Positions 34,191 through 43,136 are shown, numbered from the stretch's first letter. The stretch: DNA of 64,000 bases from Halomarinibacterium sp034670265 (GCA_034670265.1 JAXMNU010000002.1:310001-374000); one strand, 5' to 3'. The notes: a model not told the origin generated them from the sequence alone. Numbers and translations are program-made.

Positions 34191-35795
34191 TTGCACTTTT
34201 ATATTGCTGTAATTAGCGTTGATAGTAATTGTTTTTCCAGAGGCGTTGGTTTTGTTGAATCCTTTAAGCAACTTACGGTCGAAGTTTTTAGTTTCAGTTA
34301 ACTGAAGGAATTTTGGATGTTCTAATTGAGATTTCTTTCCGTTATAGTAAAAGTTAAAAGCGGTGTTTGGTATTTTTAAAGCCGCATCGGTATTCTCTAA
34401 GGTAATATCCACCGAAGTAAAGGTTGGCGCTACTTTTAATACATATAGATTGCCAAAAGATCCCGATAGCACACCAGTTTTCAATATTTCATTTATGCTA
34501 ACATCGCTAGAGTTGGACTGCAAATTAATTTCCGAAACTGTATTCAATCTACAATCTTCTACATAATTCACTTTCAAAGCACCATTGTTCCAAGTATTTA
34601 CATGCACAGGAGCATACGAAGCATTGATGAGGGTTTGTCCCCCATCAATACTGTTTGCTGTTAAAGGTGAATAATTAAGTGTGGCTTTCATATTATATGC
34701 ATTCGCCATTTTCAATTCGCCATGACGTACATTTACATTGGTCTTCGTTCCTTTTGGCATACGAACAATAATTGTCTTGCTCGCTTTTCCAGAGAAATGC
34801 ATATCTTTTTTTCCTTCAAAAAGATAGTTTTTGTTGCCATCATCATCTATGATAATTTTGTGGGAATAGTCTCCACCATTCTCTTCAAACTGCTTTGCCC
34901 ATTCCTCCATACCTTTACCAAATTCTTCACCCCATTTTTCCATGTCTTTGCCAAATTGTTCGCCAAATTCTTCACCCCACTTTTCCATATCCTTTCCAAA
35001 TTTTTCACCAAACTCATCTCCCCATTTCTCCATTTTCTTTTCAAACTCAGGTCCAAATTGCATTTCAAACTTTTTTCCAAAGTTTTCACCCCAATCTTCC
35101 ATAACATCCTCTACATTTTTGGACCACGCATCTACACGGTCTAACCAATTATCAACATCTCTAACACTGGCGTTGGAGTTGTGCTTCTTGTTTAATTTGT
35201 CGACATAGGCTTGCTTGTTTTTTTTGTATTCACCTCGATCAAAAGTGATTGACTTTCCATTTCTATCGTGATAGTAATTATATTCATCACCATTTTTTAC
35301 ATTGGGACGATCCCCATTAAAAGGCCAAGTAGGGAATGCTTTTAACTCGGGTACTTCAGGAACTTCAAAGTTAAAATCGAATGCAAAATTGGGCATTTCT
35401 TCTAATAAAGGCATTTTCTCTAGTCCCTTAAGAGCTTTTAAAGATTTTAAAGCATCTGCTCCTCCAAAAAGCCCAATACCTTCTCCATAGCGACTTGGAT
35501 TTGATGTTATCACAACCTTTTTGCTATTTCCTAACACTTCAAACTTCCAATTGTCAAAAATTTCTTTGCGTTCTTTATCTGAAAGTTCTTTATTATCTAC
35601 AAAAGCTTCTACCTCGACATAGTCTTTATTCCAAGTTTCAAAAATAACATTGGTATAAGAGGTGTTGACCTCTACTAACATATCGTTAGATGCTTTAAAG
35701 CTCTCTTTATATTTGTTTTGAGCTGTAACTAAACTTACTGAAAGAAATAGTACTCCAAAAAGGAAACTACGCTTCCATATTTTTAATGTTTTCAT
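34188..35795 (-). CDS. Secreted DUF4097-like protein with 15-residue amphipathic repeats
   Basis: A 535-residue exported protein. The signal peptide (SFLFGVLFLSVSLVTAQ) is followed by a beta-rich domain starting YKESFKASNDMLVEVNTSYT. Next comes a helical region near residues 225-305 with repeats such as MEKWGEEFGEQFGKD, spaced 15 residues apart. Then a right-handed beta-helix-like DUF4097 adhesin region ends the protein (KGTKTNVNVRHGELKMANAY). It is the third gene of a sigma factor operon and overlaps the anti-sigma-like gene by 29 bases. I infer an envelope stress or surface role. Confidence 0.75.
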   Translation of the reverse strand: MKTLKIWKRSFLFGVLFLSVSLVTAQNKYKESFKASNDMLVEVNTSYTNVIFETWNKDYVEVEAFVDNKELSDKERKEIFDNWKFEVLGNSKKVVITSNPSRYGEGIGLFGGADALKSLKALKGLEKMPLLEEMPNFAFDFNFEVPEVPELKAFPTWPFNGDRPNVKNGDEYNYYHDRNGKSITFDRGEYKKNKQAYVDKLNKKHNSNASVRDVDNWLDRVDAWSKNVEDVMEDWGENFGKKFEMQFGPEFEKKMEKWGDEFGEKFGKDMEKWGEEFGEQFGKDMEKWGEEFGKGMEEWAKQFEENGGDYSHKIIIDDDGNKNYLFEGKKDMHFSGKASKTIIVRMPKGTKTNVNVRHGELKMANAYNMKATLNYSPLTANSIDGGQTLINASYAPVHVNTWNNGALKVNYVEDCRLNTVSEINLQSNSSDVSINEILKTGVLSGSFGNLYVLKVAPTFTSVDITLENTDAALKIPNTAFNFYYNGKKSQLEHPKFLQLTETKNFDRKLLKGFNKTNASGKTITINANYSNIKVQ

Positions 35796-36357
35796 TTTCT
35801 AGTGATTTAAGTTCTTTTAATTTGTTTTTAAGTTTGAACAGCAATTCCAAACGTAGTTGCAAATTATCGATCAAAGCAGTGATGGTAGCCTCACTAGGCC
35901 CTACTTCGTTCAACTCGGTATTTAATGCTTTATAGGCATTATCCAATTCCTCAAGACGCAAAAGATATCCGTTAATAAGTTCTTCATTCTCTGGCGTTCT
36001 GTTTAAGGATGCCAATTGTTGGTTAATTCCAGTCACGTAAAAATCTTCTACTTTTTTAAGGTCTGGTGATAAATTACCTATAGTGATGGTTGGTGTTACA
36101 TTTTCAGTAGTGGTAGTATCTACCAATTCGGTATCGAAGGTGGTATCTTTCTGAAAATATTGATATCCAAAATACCCAACAGTAAGAAAGATAACAATAG
36201 ATGCGGCTATCTTCATCCAAAAGAAAATACTGTTATCCTTTTTCTTTTCTGAAAAAGCACTATCTAATTTATCTTCAAAACGAGCATCGTGCCCTTTTGA
36301 AAGCTTAGGTTCTTCTGGCTGATAGTCTTTTAGCAAATCTCTAATATCCTGTGCCAT
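35767..36357 (-). CDS. Single-pass membrane protein, probable anti-sigma factor
   Basis: A 196-residue protein with a cytoplasmic N-terminus (MAQDIRDLLKDYQPEEPKLSKGHDARFEDKLDSAF), one membrane helix near residues 46-65 and a periplasmic helical part. It follows the sigma factor gene with a 17-base overlap. The layout (short cytosolic segment, one helix, periplasmic sensor) fits an anti-sigma factor, but no zinc motif is present, so the role is inferred from position. Confidence 0.72.
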   Translation of the reverse strand: MAQDIRDLLKDYQPEEPKLSKGHDARFEDKLDSAFSEKKKDNSIFFWMKIAASIVIFLTVGYFGYQYFQKDTTFDTELVDTTTTENVTPTITIGNLSPDLKKVEDFYVTGINQQLASLNRTPENEELINGYLLRLEELDNAYKALNTELNEVGPSEATITALIDNLQLRLELLFKLKNKLKELKSLENENIKNMEA

Positions 36358-36883
36358 CTTTTATATGTTTTAATTGTTCTTGTAATTGTTTTTTTCCTCT
36401 GTGAAGATAGGTTCTCGAAGCACTTTCGGTAATTCCTAATACTTCCGAGATTTCTTGATGATCATACCCTTCCAATAAAAATAGTTTTGCTACCATTCCG
36501 TATGGATCTCTTAAATTTTCAATCGCTTTTACCACTTCATTTACAGTTGTCTCATCAGGAACACTCCAATCTTCTTCATCCACAATGGCTAATGTTTCTT
36601 CATCAACATCAGCTTTTTGCATTTTATTTGCTTTTATGGCATCTAAGCAAGTGTTAATAACGATGCGTTTTAACCAAGCGCCAAAGGTGACGTCCCCTTT
36701 GAACTGGTCCAACTTTCGAAACGCTTTTATAAACGCTTCCTGCAGTGCATCTTCTGCCGCTGCTGCGTCCTTTAAATATCGATGAGCCACAATAAACATC
36801 CCATCGCAGTACTGGCGGTATAACACCATTTGTGCTTTACGGTTGTGTTGTTTGCATTGTTCTACCAATAATATATCGGACAC
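36341..36883 (-). CDS. ECF-type RNA polymerase sigma factor
   Basis: A 180-residue group 4 sigma factor. Region 2 includes LYRQYCDGMFIVAHRYLKDAAAAEDALQEAFIKAF and FKGDVTFGAWLKRIVINTCLD. Region 4 is YDHQEISEVLGITESASRTYLHRGKKQLQEQL. It is the promoter-proximal gene of a three-gene unit with the anti-sigma-like protein and the DUF4097-like protein, so it probably controls its own operon. It is only distantly similar to the sigma factor at 33046. Confidence 0.93.
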   Translation of the reverse strand: MSDILLVEQCKQHNRKAQMVLYRQYCDGMFIVAHRYLKDAAAAEDALQEAFIKAFRKLDQFKGDVTFGAWLKRIVINTCLDAIKANKMQKADVDEETLAIVDEEDWSVPDETTVNEVVKAIENLRDPYGMVAKLFLLEGYDHQEISEVLGITESASRTYLHRGKKQLQEQLKHIKDGTGY

Positions 36884-36967
36884 AAGTGATGGTTTTTTGG
36901 TTGCTGTTCGGGTTAAAGACGACAGAAATTTGTGAGTGTTGCAAAGTTAGTTGAAAAGTTTATGCCA

Positions 36968-37080
36968 ATGGGTGATGGGTGATGGGTGATGGGTGATGGG
37001 TGATGGGTGATGGGTGATGGGTGATGGGTGATGGGTAAATGTATTTTTTCTGTTTTCTGTTTTCTGTTTTCTGTTTTCTT
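36968..37080. repeat. Two adjacent heptamer tandem arrays
   Basis: About ten copies of GATGGGT (36968-37036) are followed by four copies of TTTTCTG and one variant (37046-37080). Both have a 7-base unit but unrelated sequence. They sit between the divergent sigma factor and meaB genes. Confidence 0.93.
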
Positions 37081-37159
37081 TTATCTCTATTCTTTTCTCT
37101 CTATTCTTTTTCCCTTTAACCAACAATCCAATCATCCAACTTTTTAGTATCTTCCCATC

Positions 37160-38242
37160 GTGGCAAAAGATAAAAAACATACGTCGGCTTTACACGAAGT
37201 GGAAGGGATTCCTTCTCCTCCTACCTCAAATCCTGTGGCTGCAAAAAAGATTCAAGAGAGTAGAAGAAAAACGCCTTCCGCATCAGCTTTGGCTGAAGCT
37301 ATTTTAAAAGGAGATAAAGTGGCTTTAAGCCGCGGAATTACCTTAGTTGAAAGTACTTCACCAAAACACCAACAACAAGCAAAAGAACTCATTAAAGTGT
37401 GTTTGCCAAATGCGAATAATTCCATACGCATAGGAATTACAGGTGTGCCCGGTGTGGGAAAAAGCACTTTTATTGAAAGTTTTGGGACACTGCTCACTCA
37501 ACAAGGTAAAAAGGTAGCTGTACTCGCTGTAGATCCCAGTAGTACACTAAGCAAAGGAAGTATTTTGGGCGATAAAACCCGAATGGAAGAATTGGTTAAA
37601 AACCCGAATGCGTTTATTCGACCTTCGGCTAGTGGTGAATCTTTGGGAGGTGTGGCAAGAAAGACACGAGAAGCTATTATCTTATGCGAAGCAGCTGGCT
37701 TCGATATTATTATTATTGAAACGGTGGGTGTGGGTCAGAGTGAAACCACAGTGCATAGTATGACCGACTTCTTTTTATTACTGAAACTGGCTGGTGCGGG
37801 TGATGAACTCCAAGGAATTAAACGCGGCATTATGGAAATGGCAGATGCCATTGTTATAAATAAAGCCGATGGCGAAAACGTAAAGGCTTCCAAACTTGCC
37901 AAAACTGACTTTAACAGAGCGTTACATTTATATCCCGAAAAAGAAAGTGGTTGGATTCCCAATACGCTTACTTGCTCCTCAATTAACAACGAAGGGATTG
38001 AAGATGTTTGGAATTTAATACAAGACTATCAAACTGCAGTAATAAAGAATAATTACTTTCAGAAAAAAAGAAATGAGCAGAATAGATTCTGGTTACTGCA
38101 AACTATTGAAAGTGCGTTAAAAGCCAATTTTTACAATCAACCAAAGGTGAAAAAGGAATTGGAAAAACAACTACAATTATTAAAAGAACAGAAAACCACT
38201 CCTTTTGAAGCGGCGGAGATATTGCTCAATATTACTTCATAA
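37160..38242 (+). CDS. meaB: Methylmalonyl-CoA mutase chaperone GTPase MeaB
   Basis: A 360-residue G3E-type GTPase that loads and protects the B12 cofactor of methylmalonyl-CoA mutase. The P-loop is GITGVPGVGKSTFIE near residue 95, Walker B-like AVDPSST follows, then IETVGVGQSE and NKADGEN for guanine recognition. The C-terminal helices serve dimerisation. The start codon is GTG. The first 40 residues (HTSALHEVEGIPSPPTSN) are longer than in many MeaB proteins. The 3' end overlaps the convergent epimerase gene by 11 bases. Confidence 0.95.
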   Translation: MAKDKKHTSALHEVEGIPSPPTSNPVAAKKIQESRRKTPSASALAEAILKGDKVALSRGITLVESTSPKHQQQAKELIKVCLPNANNSIRIGITGVPGVGKSTFIESFGTLLTQQGKKVAVLAVDPSSTLSKGSILGDKTRMEELVKNPNAFIRPSASGESLGGVARKTREAIILCEAAGFDIIIIETVGVGQSETTVHSMTDFFLLLKLAGAGDELQGIKRGIMEMADAIVINKADGENVKASKLAKTDFNRALHLYPEKESGWIPNTLTCSSINNEGIEDVWNLIQDYQTAVIKNNYFQKKRNEQNRFWLLQTIESALKANFYNQPKVKKELEKQLQLLKEQKTTPFEAAEILLNITS

Positions 38243-39179
38243 AATTCTCCCTAAACCATTTCACTTGTTCCTCTAACCCAGCCTTTAAAGAAGTCTGCGG
38301 ATTGTAATTCAATAATTTTCTTGCTTTATCGATATTGGCGCAAGTGCGGGATTGATCCCCTGGGCGAGCGGGTTTATTTTCAATCGTGATTTTGGTTTCT
38401 AAAATTTCTTCCACGGTAGCAATTCCCGTGGCAGTGGTGTTTTCTTCTTCGGTGCCCAGATTAAAGATTTCTCCATTGCAAACGTCCTCATTGCCAATAG
38501 CGCTTACGATACCATCTACAATATCCTGCACATAGGTAAAGCTTCGCAAGTGTTTCTCACTGCCTTCGTACAATGGGAAGGGTTTGTTGTTCAGTCCGCA
38601 ATCGATCAAACGAGTGTATAATTTATCTGGGCGTTCACGAGGACCATATACAGAATATAGCCTAAAAGACGTTCCTTTCAGCAATCCTCTTCTGCTATAA
38701 GCCAAAACAAGCTGTTCTGCAGCCAATTTGGTGACTCCGTACCAAGAAGCAGGTAAAGGTGCTTCATCTTCAGTCATTGTTGCATGCAAGCCATAAATAG
38801 AAGAAGTAGCAATATTGACAAAAAAAGGTTTTTTAGTAAACGTTTCAAATAAGTCCAATAAACGCTGTGTCCCAAAAATATTATTAGAATAATAATCTTC
38901 AAAAGTACTTGTGGTTGATATTCCCGGCTGTGCTGCAAAGTGAAAAATATAATCGATGTCTTCTTTAATGACTTTGGATAAATCATCATTCCGAAGATCT
39001 ACTTTTTCAACGGTGATTCCTTTTTCTGAAAGAGATACAGCATTCAGTTTTTTTAATTCGACATCATAATACGATGAAAAATTATCTATTGCCTGCACTT
39101 GGTGCCCCAAGCTTTTTAACCTTTCAGCAGTATGCGAACCAATAAAACCTGCTGCGCCAGTAACTAATACTTTTTTCAA
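38232..39179 (-). CDS. NAD-dependent sugar nucleotide epimerase/dehydratase
   Basis: A 315-residue SDR enzyme. The Rossmann loop is VTGAAGFIGSH near residue 6, and SSIYG plus Y-x3-K in WYGVTK make up the active site. FRLYSVYGPRERPDKLYTRLI and RSFTYVQDIVDGI are typical of UDP-glucuronate 4-epimerase-like or UDP-glucose 4-epimerase-like proteins. The exact substrate cannot be told. It is monocistronic, away from the main capsule genes and next to the lipid-sugar transfer trio, which may use its product. Confidence 0.88.
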   Translation of the reverse strand: MKKVLVTGAAGFIGSHTAERLKSLGHQVQAIDNFSSYYDVELKKLNAVSLSEKGITVEKVDLRNDDLSKVIKEDIDYIFHFAAQPGISTTSTFEDYYSNNIFGTQRLLDLFETFTKKPFFVNIATSSIYGLHATMTEDEAPLPASWYGVTKLAAEQLVLAYSRRGLLKGTSFRLYSVYGPRERPDKLYTRLIDCGLNNKPFPLYEGSEKHLRSFTYVQDIVDGIVSAIGNEDVCNGEIFNLGTEEENTTATGIATVEEILETKITIENKPARPGDQSRTCANIDKARKLLNYNPQTSLKAGLEEQVKWFRENFMK

Positions 39180-39281
39180 TGGTTTATTTTAAAGAGTTAC
39201 AAAGATACTGAACTTTTTTTCAGAATAGAATGTTTGATGATAAGTAACAAAGCTACAAAGGGGACTAAGCTACTCTGAAAC

Positions 39282-39315
39282 TTTGTTGTCTATTGCTTTA
39301 AAAAAACTACTTTTG
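39282..39315 (+). promoter_or_regulatory. Promoter of the GT2/LAB_N/GT39 operon
   Basis: TTTG at 39282-39285 and TACTTTTG at 39308-39315 match the Bacteroidota consensus with a 22-base spacer. They lie within the longer version of the GT2 reading frame, which is why I place its start at 39340. Confidence 0.7.
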
Positions 39316-39339
39316 CAGTCGAAGAACAATCGAGCTACT

Positions 39340-40050
39340 ATGTACGAATTTACCATCATTGTTCCTGTGTATAACGAGGAAGACAATCTGGAACGGGTTG
39401 AAAAAGAACTGCTAGCCTATACCAAAATTGCTGCAAAAAAAACATCTATTCTTTTTGTGAATGATGGCTCTAAAGACAATAGCCAAGCCTTAATTGAAGC
39501 TATCTGTGCTCGAAATGAAGTGTTTCACTATATCAATTTTAAAGAAAACCGCGGACTAAGTGCCGCCATTAAAGCAGGGTTTGACCACGTTGAGAGTCCG
39601 TTAGTGGGCTATATCGATAGTGATTTACAAACCGCTCCCGAGGATTTTAATTTGTTACTTGAGCACATAGGCGAATACGATTTGGTGACAGGCGTTCGCT
39701 CTAATAGAAAGGATTCTTTTGTAAAAAATATGTCCTCCAAAATCGCGAATGGCATTCGACGAGCGTTTACCCATGACGGAATGGACGATACGGGTTGTCC
39801 TCTGAAAGTGATTAAAACAGATTATGCCAAGCGTATTCCCATGTTTAAAGGCTTGCACCGTTTTCTGCCTGCGATGATTTTGCTTCAAAATGGAAAGATT
39901 ATACAAGTGCCTGTGCAACATTTTCCACGAATGGCAGGAACAGCTAAGTTTGGCCTGTGGAATCGTCTTTTGGGACCGCTTATGGATTGCTTTGCCTACC
40001 TTTGGATGAAGAAAAAGTACATTAATTACGAAGTGAAAGACAAAGGATGA
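39340..40050 (+). CDS. DPM1-like glycosyltransferase family 2
   Basis: A 236-residue GT-A enzyme: FTIIVPVYNEEDNLERVEKEL, then FVNDGSKDNSQALI, GYIDSDLQTAPEDF (the DxD site) and DDTGCPLKVI. This is the dolichyl-phosphate mannose synthase / ArnC group that charges a polyprenyl phosphate with a sugar on the cytoplasmic face. It lacks C-terminal membrane helices. The next genes supply a LAB_N protein and an ArnT-like transferase, as in lipid A modification systems. It overlaps the next gene by 4 bases (ATGA). Confidence 0.9.
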   Translation: MYEFTIIVPVYNEEDNLERVEKELLAYTKIAAKKTSILFVNDGSKDNSQALIEAICARNEVFHYINFKENRGLSAAIKAGFDHVESPLVGYIDSDLQTAPEDFNLLLEHIGEYDLVTGVRSNRKDSFVKNMSSKIANGIRRAFTHDGMDDTGCPLKVIKTDYAKRIPMFKGLHRFLPAMILLQNGKIIQVPVQHFPRMAGTAKFGLWNRLLGPLMDCFAYLWMKKKYINYEVKDKG

Positions 40051-40673
40051 GCAACTGGCTTATTTATACTATTGGATTTTCTGCACAGATTTTATTCTCT
40101 GCTCGTTTATTCATCCAATGGTTCCTTTCTGAAAAAAACAAACGCATTATTACCCCTTCCCTGTTTTGGAAATTAAGTCTATTGGCTTCATTTCTTCTAT
40201 TTGTGTATGGGTATTTACGTGATGACTTTGCCATTATGTTGGGGCAATCCCTTACCTATTTTATCTATGTTCGTAATCTTCATTTACAAGGCGAATGGCA
40301 AAAAAGTCCGTTATGGTTTCGTGCCTTTTTAATTGTATTCCCAATACTCATTGTTATTTATGGATACAACAATGGCGAGTTTGATATTGAAAATCTTCTG
40401 CATAACGAAGCCATCCCCAATTGGTTATTATGGCTAGGAATTATTGCTCAAGTCATTTTTACACTTCGGTTTGTATATCAATGGATTTATTCTGAAAAAA
40501 CTAAGGTTTCACAACTTCCCATAGGGTTTTGGCGATTGAGTGTTTTAGGGGCATCGCTGATTATAGTATATGCAATTTACCGAAGCGATCCAGTGTTATT
40601 AATAGGACACGGTGCGGGATTAATTATTTATATTCGGAATATATTTATAGGGAAAAATGAAGCTTCTGAATAA
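40047..40673 (+). CDS. Tandem LAB_N domain membrane protein (possible lipid-sugar flippase)
   Basis: A 208-residue membrane protein made of two LAB_N units. Unit 1 runs from WLIYTIGFSAQILFSARLFIQWF to YVRNLHL, and unit 2 from WLLWLGIIAQVIFTLRFVYQW to IYIRNIFIG. Each has three helices and shares the pattern RxxxQW, SEK, FWxLSxLxAS. LAB_N is named from some LpxB proteins, but here it is free and fused to itself. Small multidrug-resistance-like flippases such as ArnE/F have a similar place in the pathway, so flipping of the charged lipid is a plausible role. Confidence 0.85.
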   Translation: MSNWLIYTIGFSAQILFSARLFIQWFLSEKNKRIITPSLFWKLSLLASFLLFVYGYLRDDFAIMLGQSLTYFIYVRNLHLQGEWQKSPLWFRAFLIVFPILIVIYGYNNGEFDIENLLHNEAIPNWLLWLGIIAQVIFTLRFVYQWIYSEKTKVSQLPIGFWRLSVLGASLIIVYAIYRSDPVLLIGHGAGLIIYIRNIFIGKNEASE

Positions 40674-42291
40674 ACATCCATTAGTACTCTTAACCTTGGT
40701 TTGTATTGGGGTTTTCTTTGTGAATCTCGACGCCATTTTTGTGAATATTATGGAAGCGAGAAATTTTATCACGGCCCGCGAAATGATTGTAGACGGTAAT
40801 TGGCTACTCACCACTATGAATGGTGAACCACGCTATGCAAAGCCTCCCTTACCTACTTGGTTAACGGCGTTGTCGGGTATGCTCTTTGGATTGAAAAGTC
40901 TTTTTTGGTTGCGATTACCTGCCGCTATTATGGGATTGGTTTTGGTGGTAACATCCTATTCGTTTTTACAAAAGCTTTCAAAGAATACGCAATACGCATT
41001 GATTAGCGGATTGGTGATGGTGACATCCTTTTACATTGTAACCGCTGGTCGTGATGCCAATTGGGATATTTTCACCCATAGTTTTATGATGGTGTGTGTT
41101 TACTTTTTGTATTTATTTTTTACTTCGGAAAAGAAAAAATATCAAAATGCATTATTGGCAGCCCTTTTTTTTGGGTGCTCCTTTATGAGCAAAGGCCCCG
41201 TTTCTTTGTATGCATTGCTGTTGCCTTTTTTAATTTCCTTCGGAATCGTTTACAAATACAAAAATTTTAAAAGTAGGATTCTTCCTTTACTCGTTTTTTT
41301 AATCGTTTCTTTTCTACTTTCGGCTTGGTGGTATTGGTACACCTACACCTTCGACCCAGAAACGGTGGCAAAGATTACGGAGCGTGAAACAAGCAATTGG
41401 ACAGGTTACGAAACCAAACCCTTTTATTATTACTGGAGCTTTTTTACCCAAAGCGGAGTATGGACGATTCCCGCCTTTATTGCCCTTTTATATCCGTATT
41501 TAAAGAACAGGGTGTTTGATAAAAAAGCCTATCAATTCACTTTTTTATGGACGATGGGATCGGTAGTTTTACTATCCATTATTCCCGAAAAGAAAGTACG
41601 TTACTTACTACCAGTAATCATTCCTTTGGCGATGAATACCGGGTTTTATATTGAATATTTATTCCGAAGGTTTAAGGAATTAAAGGACAAACGCGAAACC
41701 ATTCCCGTGTATTTTAATTTTGGACTCATTGCTTTCATTGGTGTGGTTTTTCCTATTGGCGGCTATATTTTTCTGAAAGACCAATTAAGCGGAAGCTATT
41801 GGATTTGGTTTGCCTTATTGTCAATTTCATTATTCATTATTGGCGTTGTGATGTTTCGGAATTTATTTCAGAAAAAAATAAAACCTGTTTTCTATGTAAC
41901 CATTGCATTTATTGTGGCTGTGATTTGCTTCGGAATGCCCTTAGCCAAAACATTAACGGTAAATCCAGAATATAAAGGCTTATCAAAACTAAACGAATGG
42001 CAAGCGGAAACGAATTTAAATGTGTATGAATTTGGTGGATTTTCACCTGAGCTTATTTGGGATTATGGTAAGGCGATTCCTGGTTTAAAAAATGATGGAA
42101 AAATAACTATTCCGTCAGAATCAAGTTTTGGTGTTTTGGTGGCTGAAGCCGATGAAGGGAAATTCAAAAAACAATTTGAAGGTTTTTCTGTAGAAAAAGT
42201 AACGCGCTACGATATGAATCCGCAGGCTCCGGGCCATCGTACGCACCGCCCTCGATTGTGGCGGGATTTGTATTTGGTTTCCAAGAAGTAA
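40657..42291 (+). CDS. ArnT-like glycosyltransferase family 39
   Basis: A 544-residue polytopic GT-C enzyme that should move a sugar from a polyprenyl carrier to lipid A or another envelope acceptor on the periplasmic side. The first periplasmic loop has the D/E pair in NLDAIFVNIMEARNFITAREM, and YAKPPLPTWLTALSGMLFG is the PMT_2 signature. About eleven helices follow, and a soluble C-terminal domain starts near residue 440. It overlaps the LAB_N gene by 17 bases, so the three genes form one operon. Confidence 0.9.
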   Translation: MKLLNKHPLVLLTLVCIGVFFVNLDAIFVNIMEARNFITAREMIVDGNWLLTTMNGEPRYAKPPLPTWLTALSGMLFGLKSLFWLRLPAAIMGLVLVVTSYSFLQKLSKNTQYALISGLVMVTSFYIVTAGRDANWDIFTHSFMMVCVYFLYLFFTSEKKKYQNALLAALFFGCSFMSKGPVSLYALLLPFLISFGIVYKYKNFKSRILPLLVFLIVSFLLSAWWYWYTYTFDPETVAKITERETSNWTGYETKPFYYYWSFFTQSGVWTIPAFIALLYPYLKNRVFDKKAYQFTFLWTMGSVVLLSIIPEKKVRYLLPVIIPLAMNTGFYIEYLFRRFKELKDKRETIPVYFNFGLIAFIGVVFPIGGYIFLKDQLSGSYWIWFALLSISLFIIGVVMFRNLFQKKIKPVFYVTIAFIVAVICFGMPLAKTLTVNPEYKGLSKLNEWQAETNLNVYEFGGFSPELIWDYGKAIPGLKNDGKITIPSESSFGVLVAEADEGKFKKQFEGFSVEKVTRYDMNPQAPGHRTHRPRLWRDLYLVSKK

Positions 42292-42303
42292 TCTGTATTA
42301 TGG

Positions 42304-42324
42304 ATTCCGTGTCAAGCACGGAAT
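42304..42324. repeat. Palindromic repeat between convergent genes
   Basis: Perfect 8-base arms ATTCCGTG and CACGGAAT around TCAAG. The sequence is a common interspersed palindrome in Bacteroidota genomes and may also stop transcription, since it lies between converging genes, but it lacks a T run. Confidence 0.65.
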
Positions 42325-42333
42325 GACATCCCC

Positions 42334-42903
42334 CTACCCCCCTTCAAAGGGGGAATATTTTTTAAAAATTCTATAAAATACCCACCCTATAATTCCACCA
42401 AAGAACATTCCGGTAATGATATCCAACGGGTAATGCACACCAAGATAGATGCGGCTATAGGCAATAATCACTGCCCAAAAGAGTAAGACAAACGGAAGGT
42501 ATTTATAGTATGTACGCAGCAACAATCCCACAAAAACAGCTACTGCCATACTACTTGCTGCATGTGCCGAAAAATAGCCATATCGCCCACAGCCATCGGC
42601 TACCATGCGCATTTGGTCTTGTAAGGCTTCTACGCGACACGGACGAGGTCTTTCAAATAAAATATATTTAAACAAATTGGCAAGCTGGTCTGTAGCAGTA
42701 ATCATGAGTGCTACACAAACTAAAATTAGTAAGGTGGCTTTCCATTGAAAGTGTTTCCAAATTAAATACAACAACACCAAATACAACGGAATTGAGGTGT
42801 ATTTTTCGGTAATAAATAGCCAAAAACCATCCCACGTTTCATTTCCGAGATTATTCAGAAATAAAAAGAGTTGCGTATCGTATTGCAGCAGTTGGTCTAG
42901 CAT
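42334..42903 (-). CDS. PAP2-family membrane phosphatase
   Basis: A 189-residue membrane enzyme of the type 2 phosphatidic acid phosphatase family. The three catalytic motifs are KYILFERPRP, YGYFSAHAAS and SRIYLGVHYPLDI, with the nucleophile histidine in the last. Five to six helices are predicted. Likely substrates are undecaprenyl pyrophosphate or lipid A phosphates. The neighbouring lipid-sugar transfer operon on the other strand makes a lipid A 1- or 4'-phosphatase role plausible, but the two cannot be separated by sequence here. It overlaps the small gene upstream by one base. Confidence 0.9.
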   Translation of the reverse strand: MLDQLLQYDTQLFLFLNNLGNETWDGFWLFITEKYTSIPLYLVLLYLIWKHFQWKATLLILVCVALMITATDQLANLFKYILFERPRPCRVEALQDQMRMVADGCGRYGYFSAHAASSMAVAVFVGLLLRTYYKYLPFVLLFWAVIIAYSRIYLGVHYPLDIITGMFFGGIIGWVFYRIFKKYSPFEGG

Positions 42904-43136
42904 TATTCGTGGTAACGGGCTATTTCTCTATCGTAGAATTCGGTGGCTTCCCGAATATAGTTTTCGGCTTCGGCTTCAATCTCTTTTTGGTCGTGGTCGT
43001 CAAATTCTTCTAGCCATTCTACTTCATCATCTTCAAGATTGATGATAAACATGGGAAATTCGGTATGAATCACAAAAATGGCGTTAGGGTAATCTGTATT
43101 ATCGCCTAGAATGAATTTAGGAAGTTCCATAATCAA
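42903..43136 (-). CDS. Small acidic conserved protein
   Basis: A 77-residue soluble protein (MIMELPKFILGDNTDYPNAIFVIHTEFPMF...) rich in Asp and Glu in its second half (DDEVEWLEEFDDHDQKEIEAEAEN). I recall similar proteins next to PAP2 genes in flavobacteria, always unnamed. Its stop and the PAP2 start share one base, so the two are co-expressed. No function is known. Confidence 0.75.
   Translation of the reverse strand: MIMELPKFILGDNTDYPNAIFVIHTEFPMFIINLEDDEVEWLEEFDDHDQKEIEAEAENYIREATEFYDREIARYHE

Noticed and set aside
34722..35144. Phe-rich open frame on the plus strand opposite the DUF4097-like gene
   Set aside because: Its repeats are the complement of the MEKWGEEF repeats of the real gene. 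It has no plausible start signal or partner genes.
36947..37180. Open frame with HHPSPIT repeats on the minus strand
   Set aside because: It is only a translation of the GATGGGT tandem array, it has no conserved start region, and it overlaps the meaB start.
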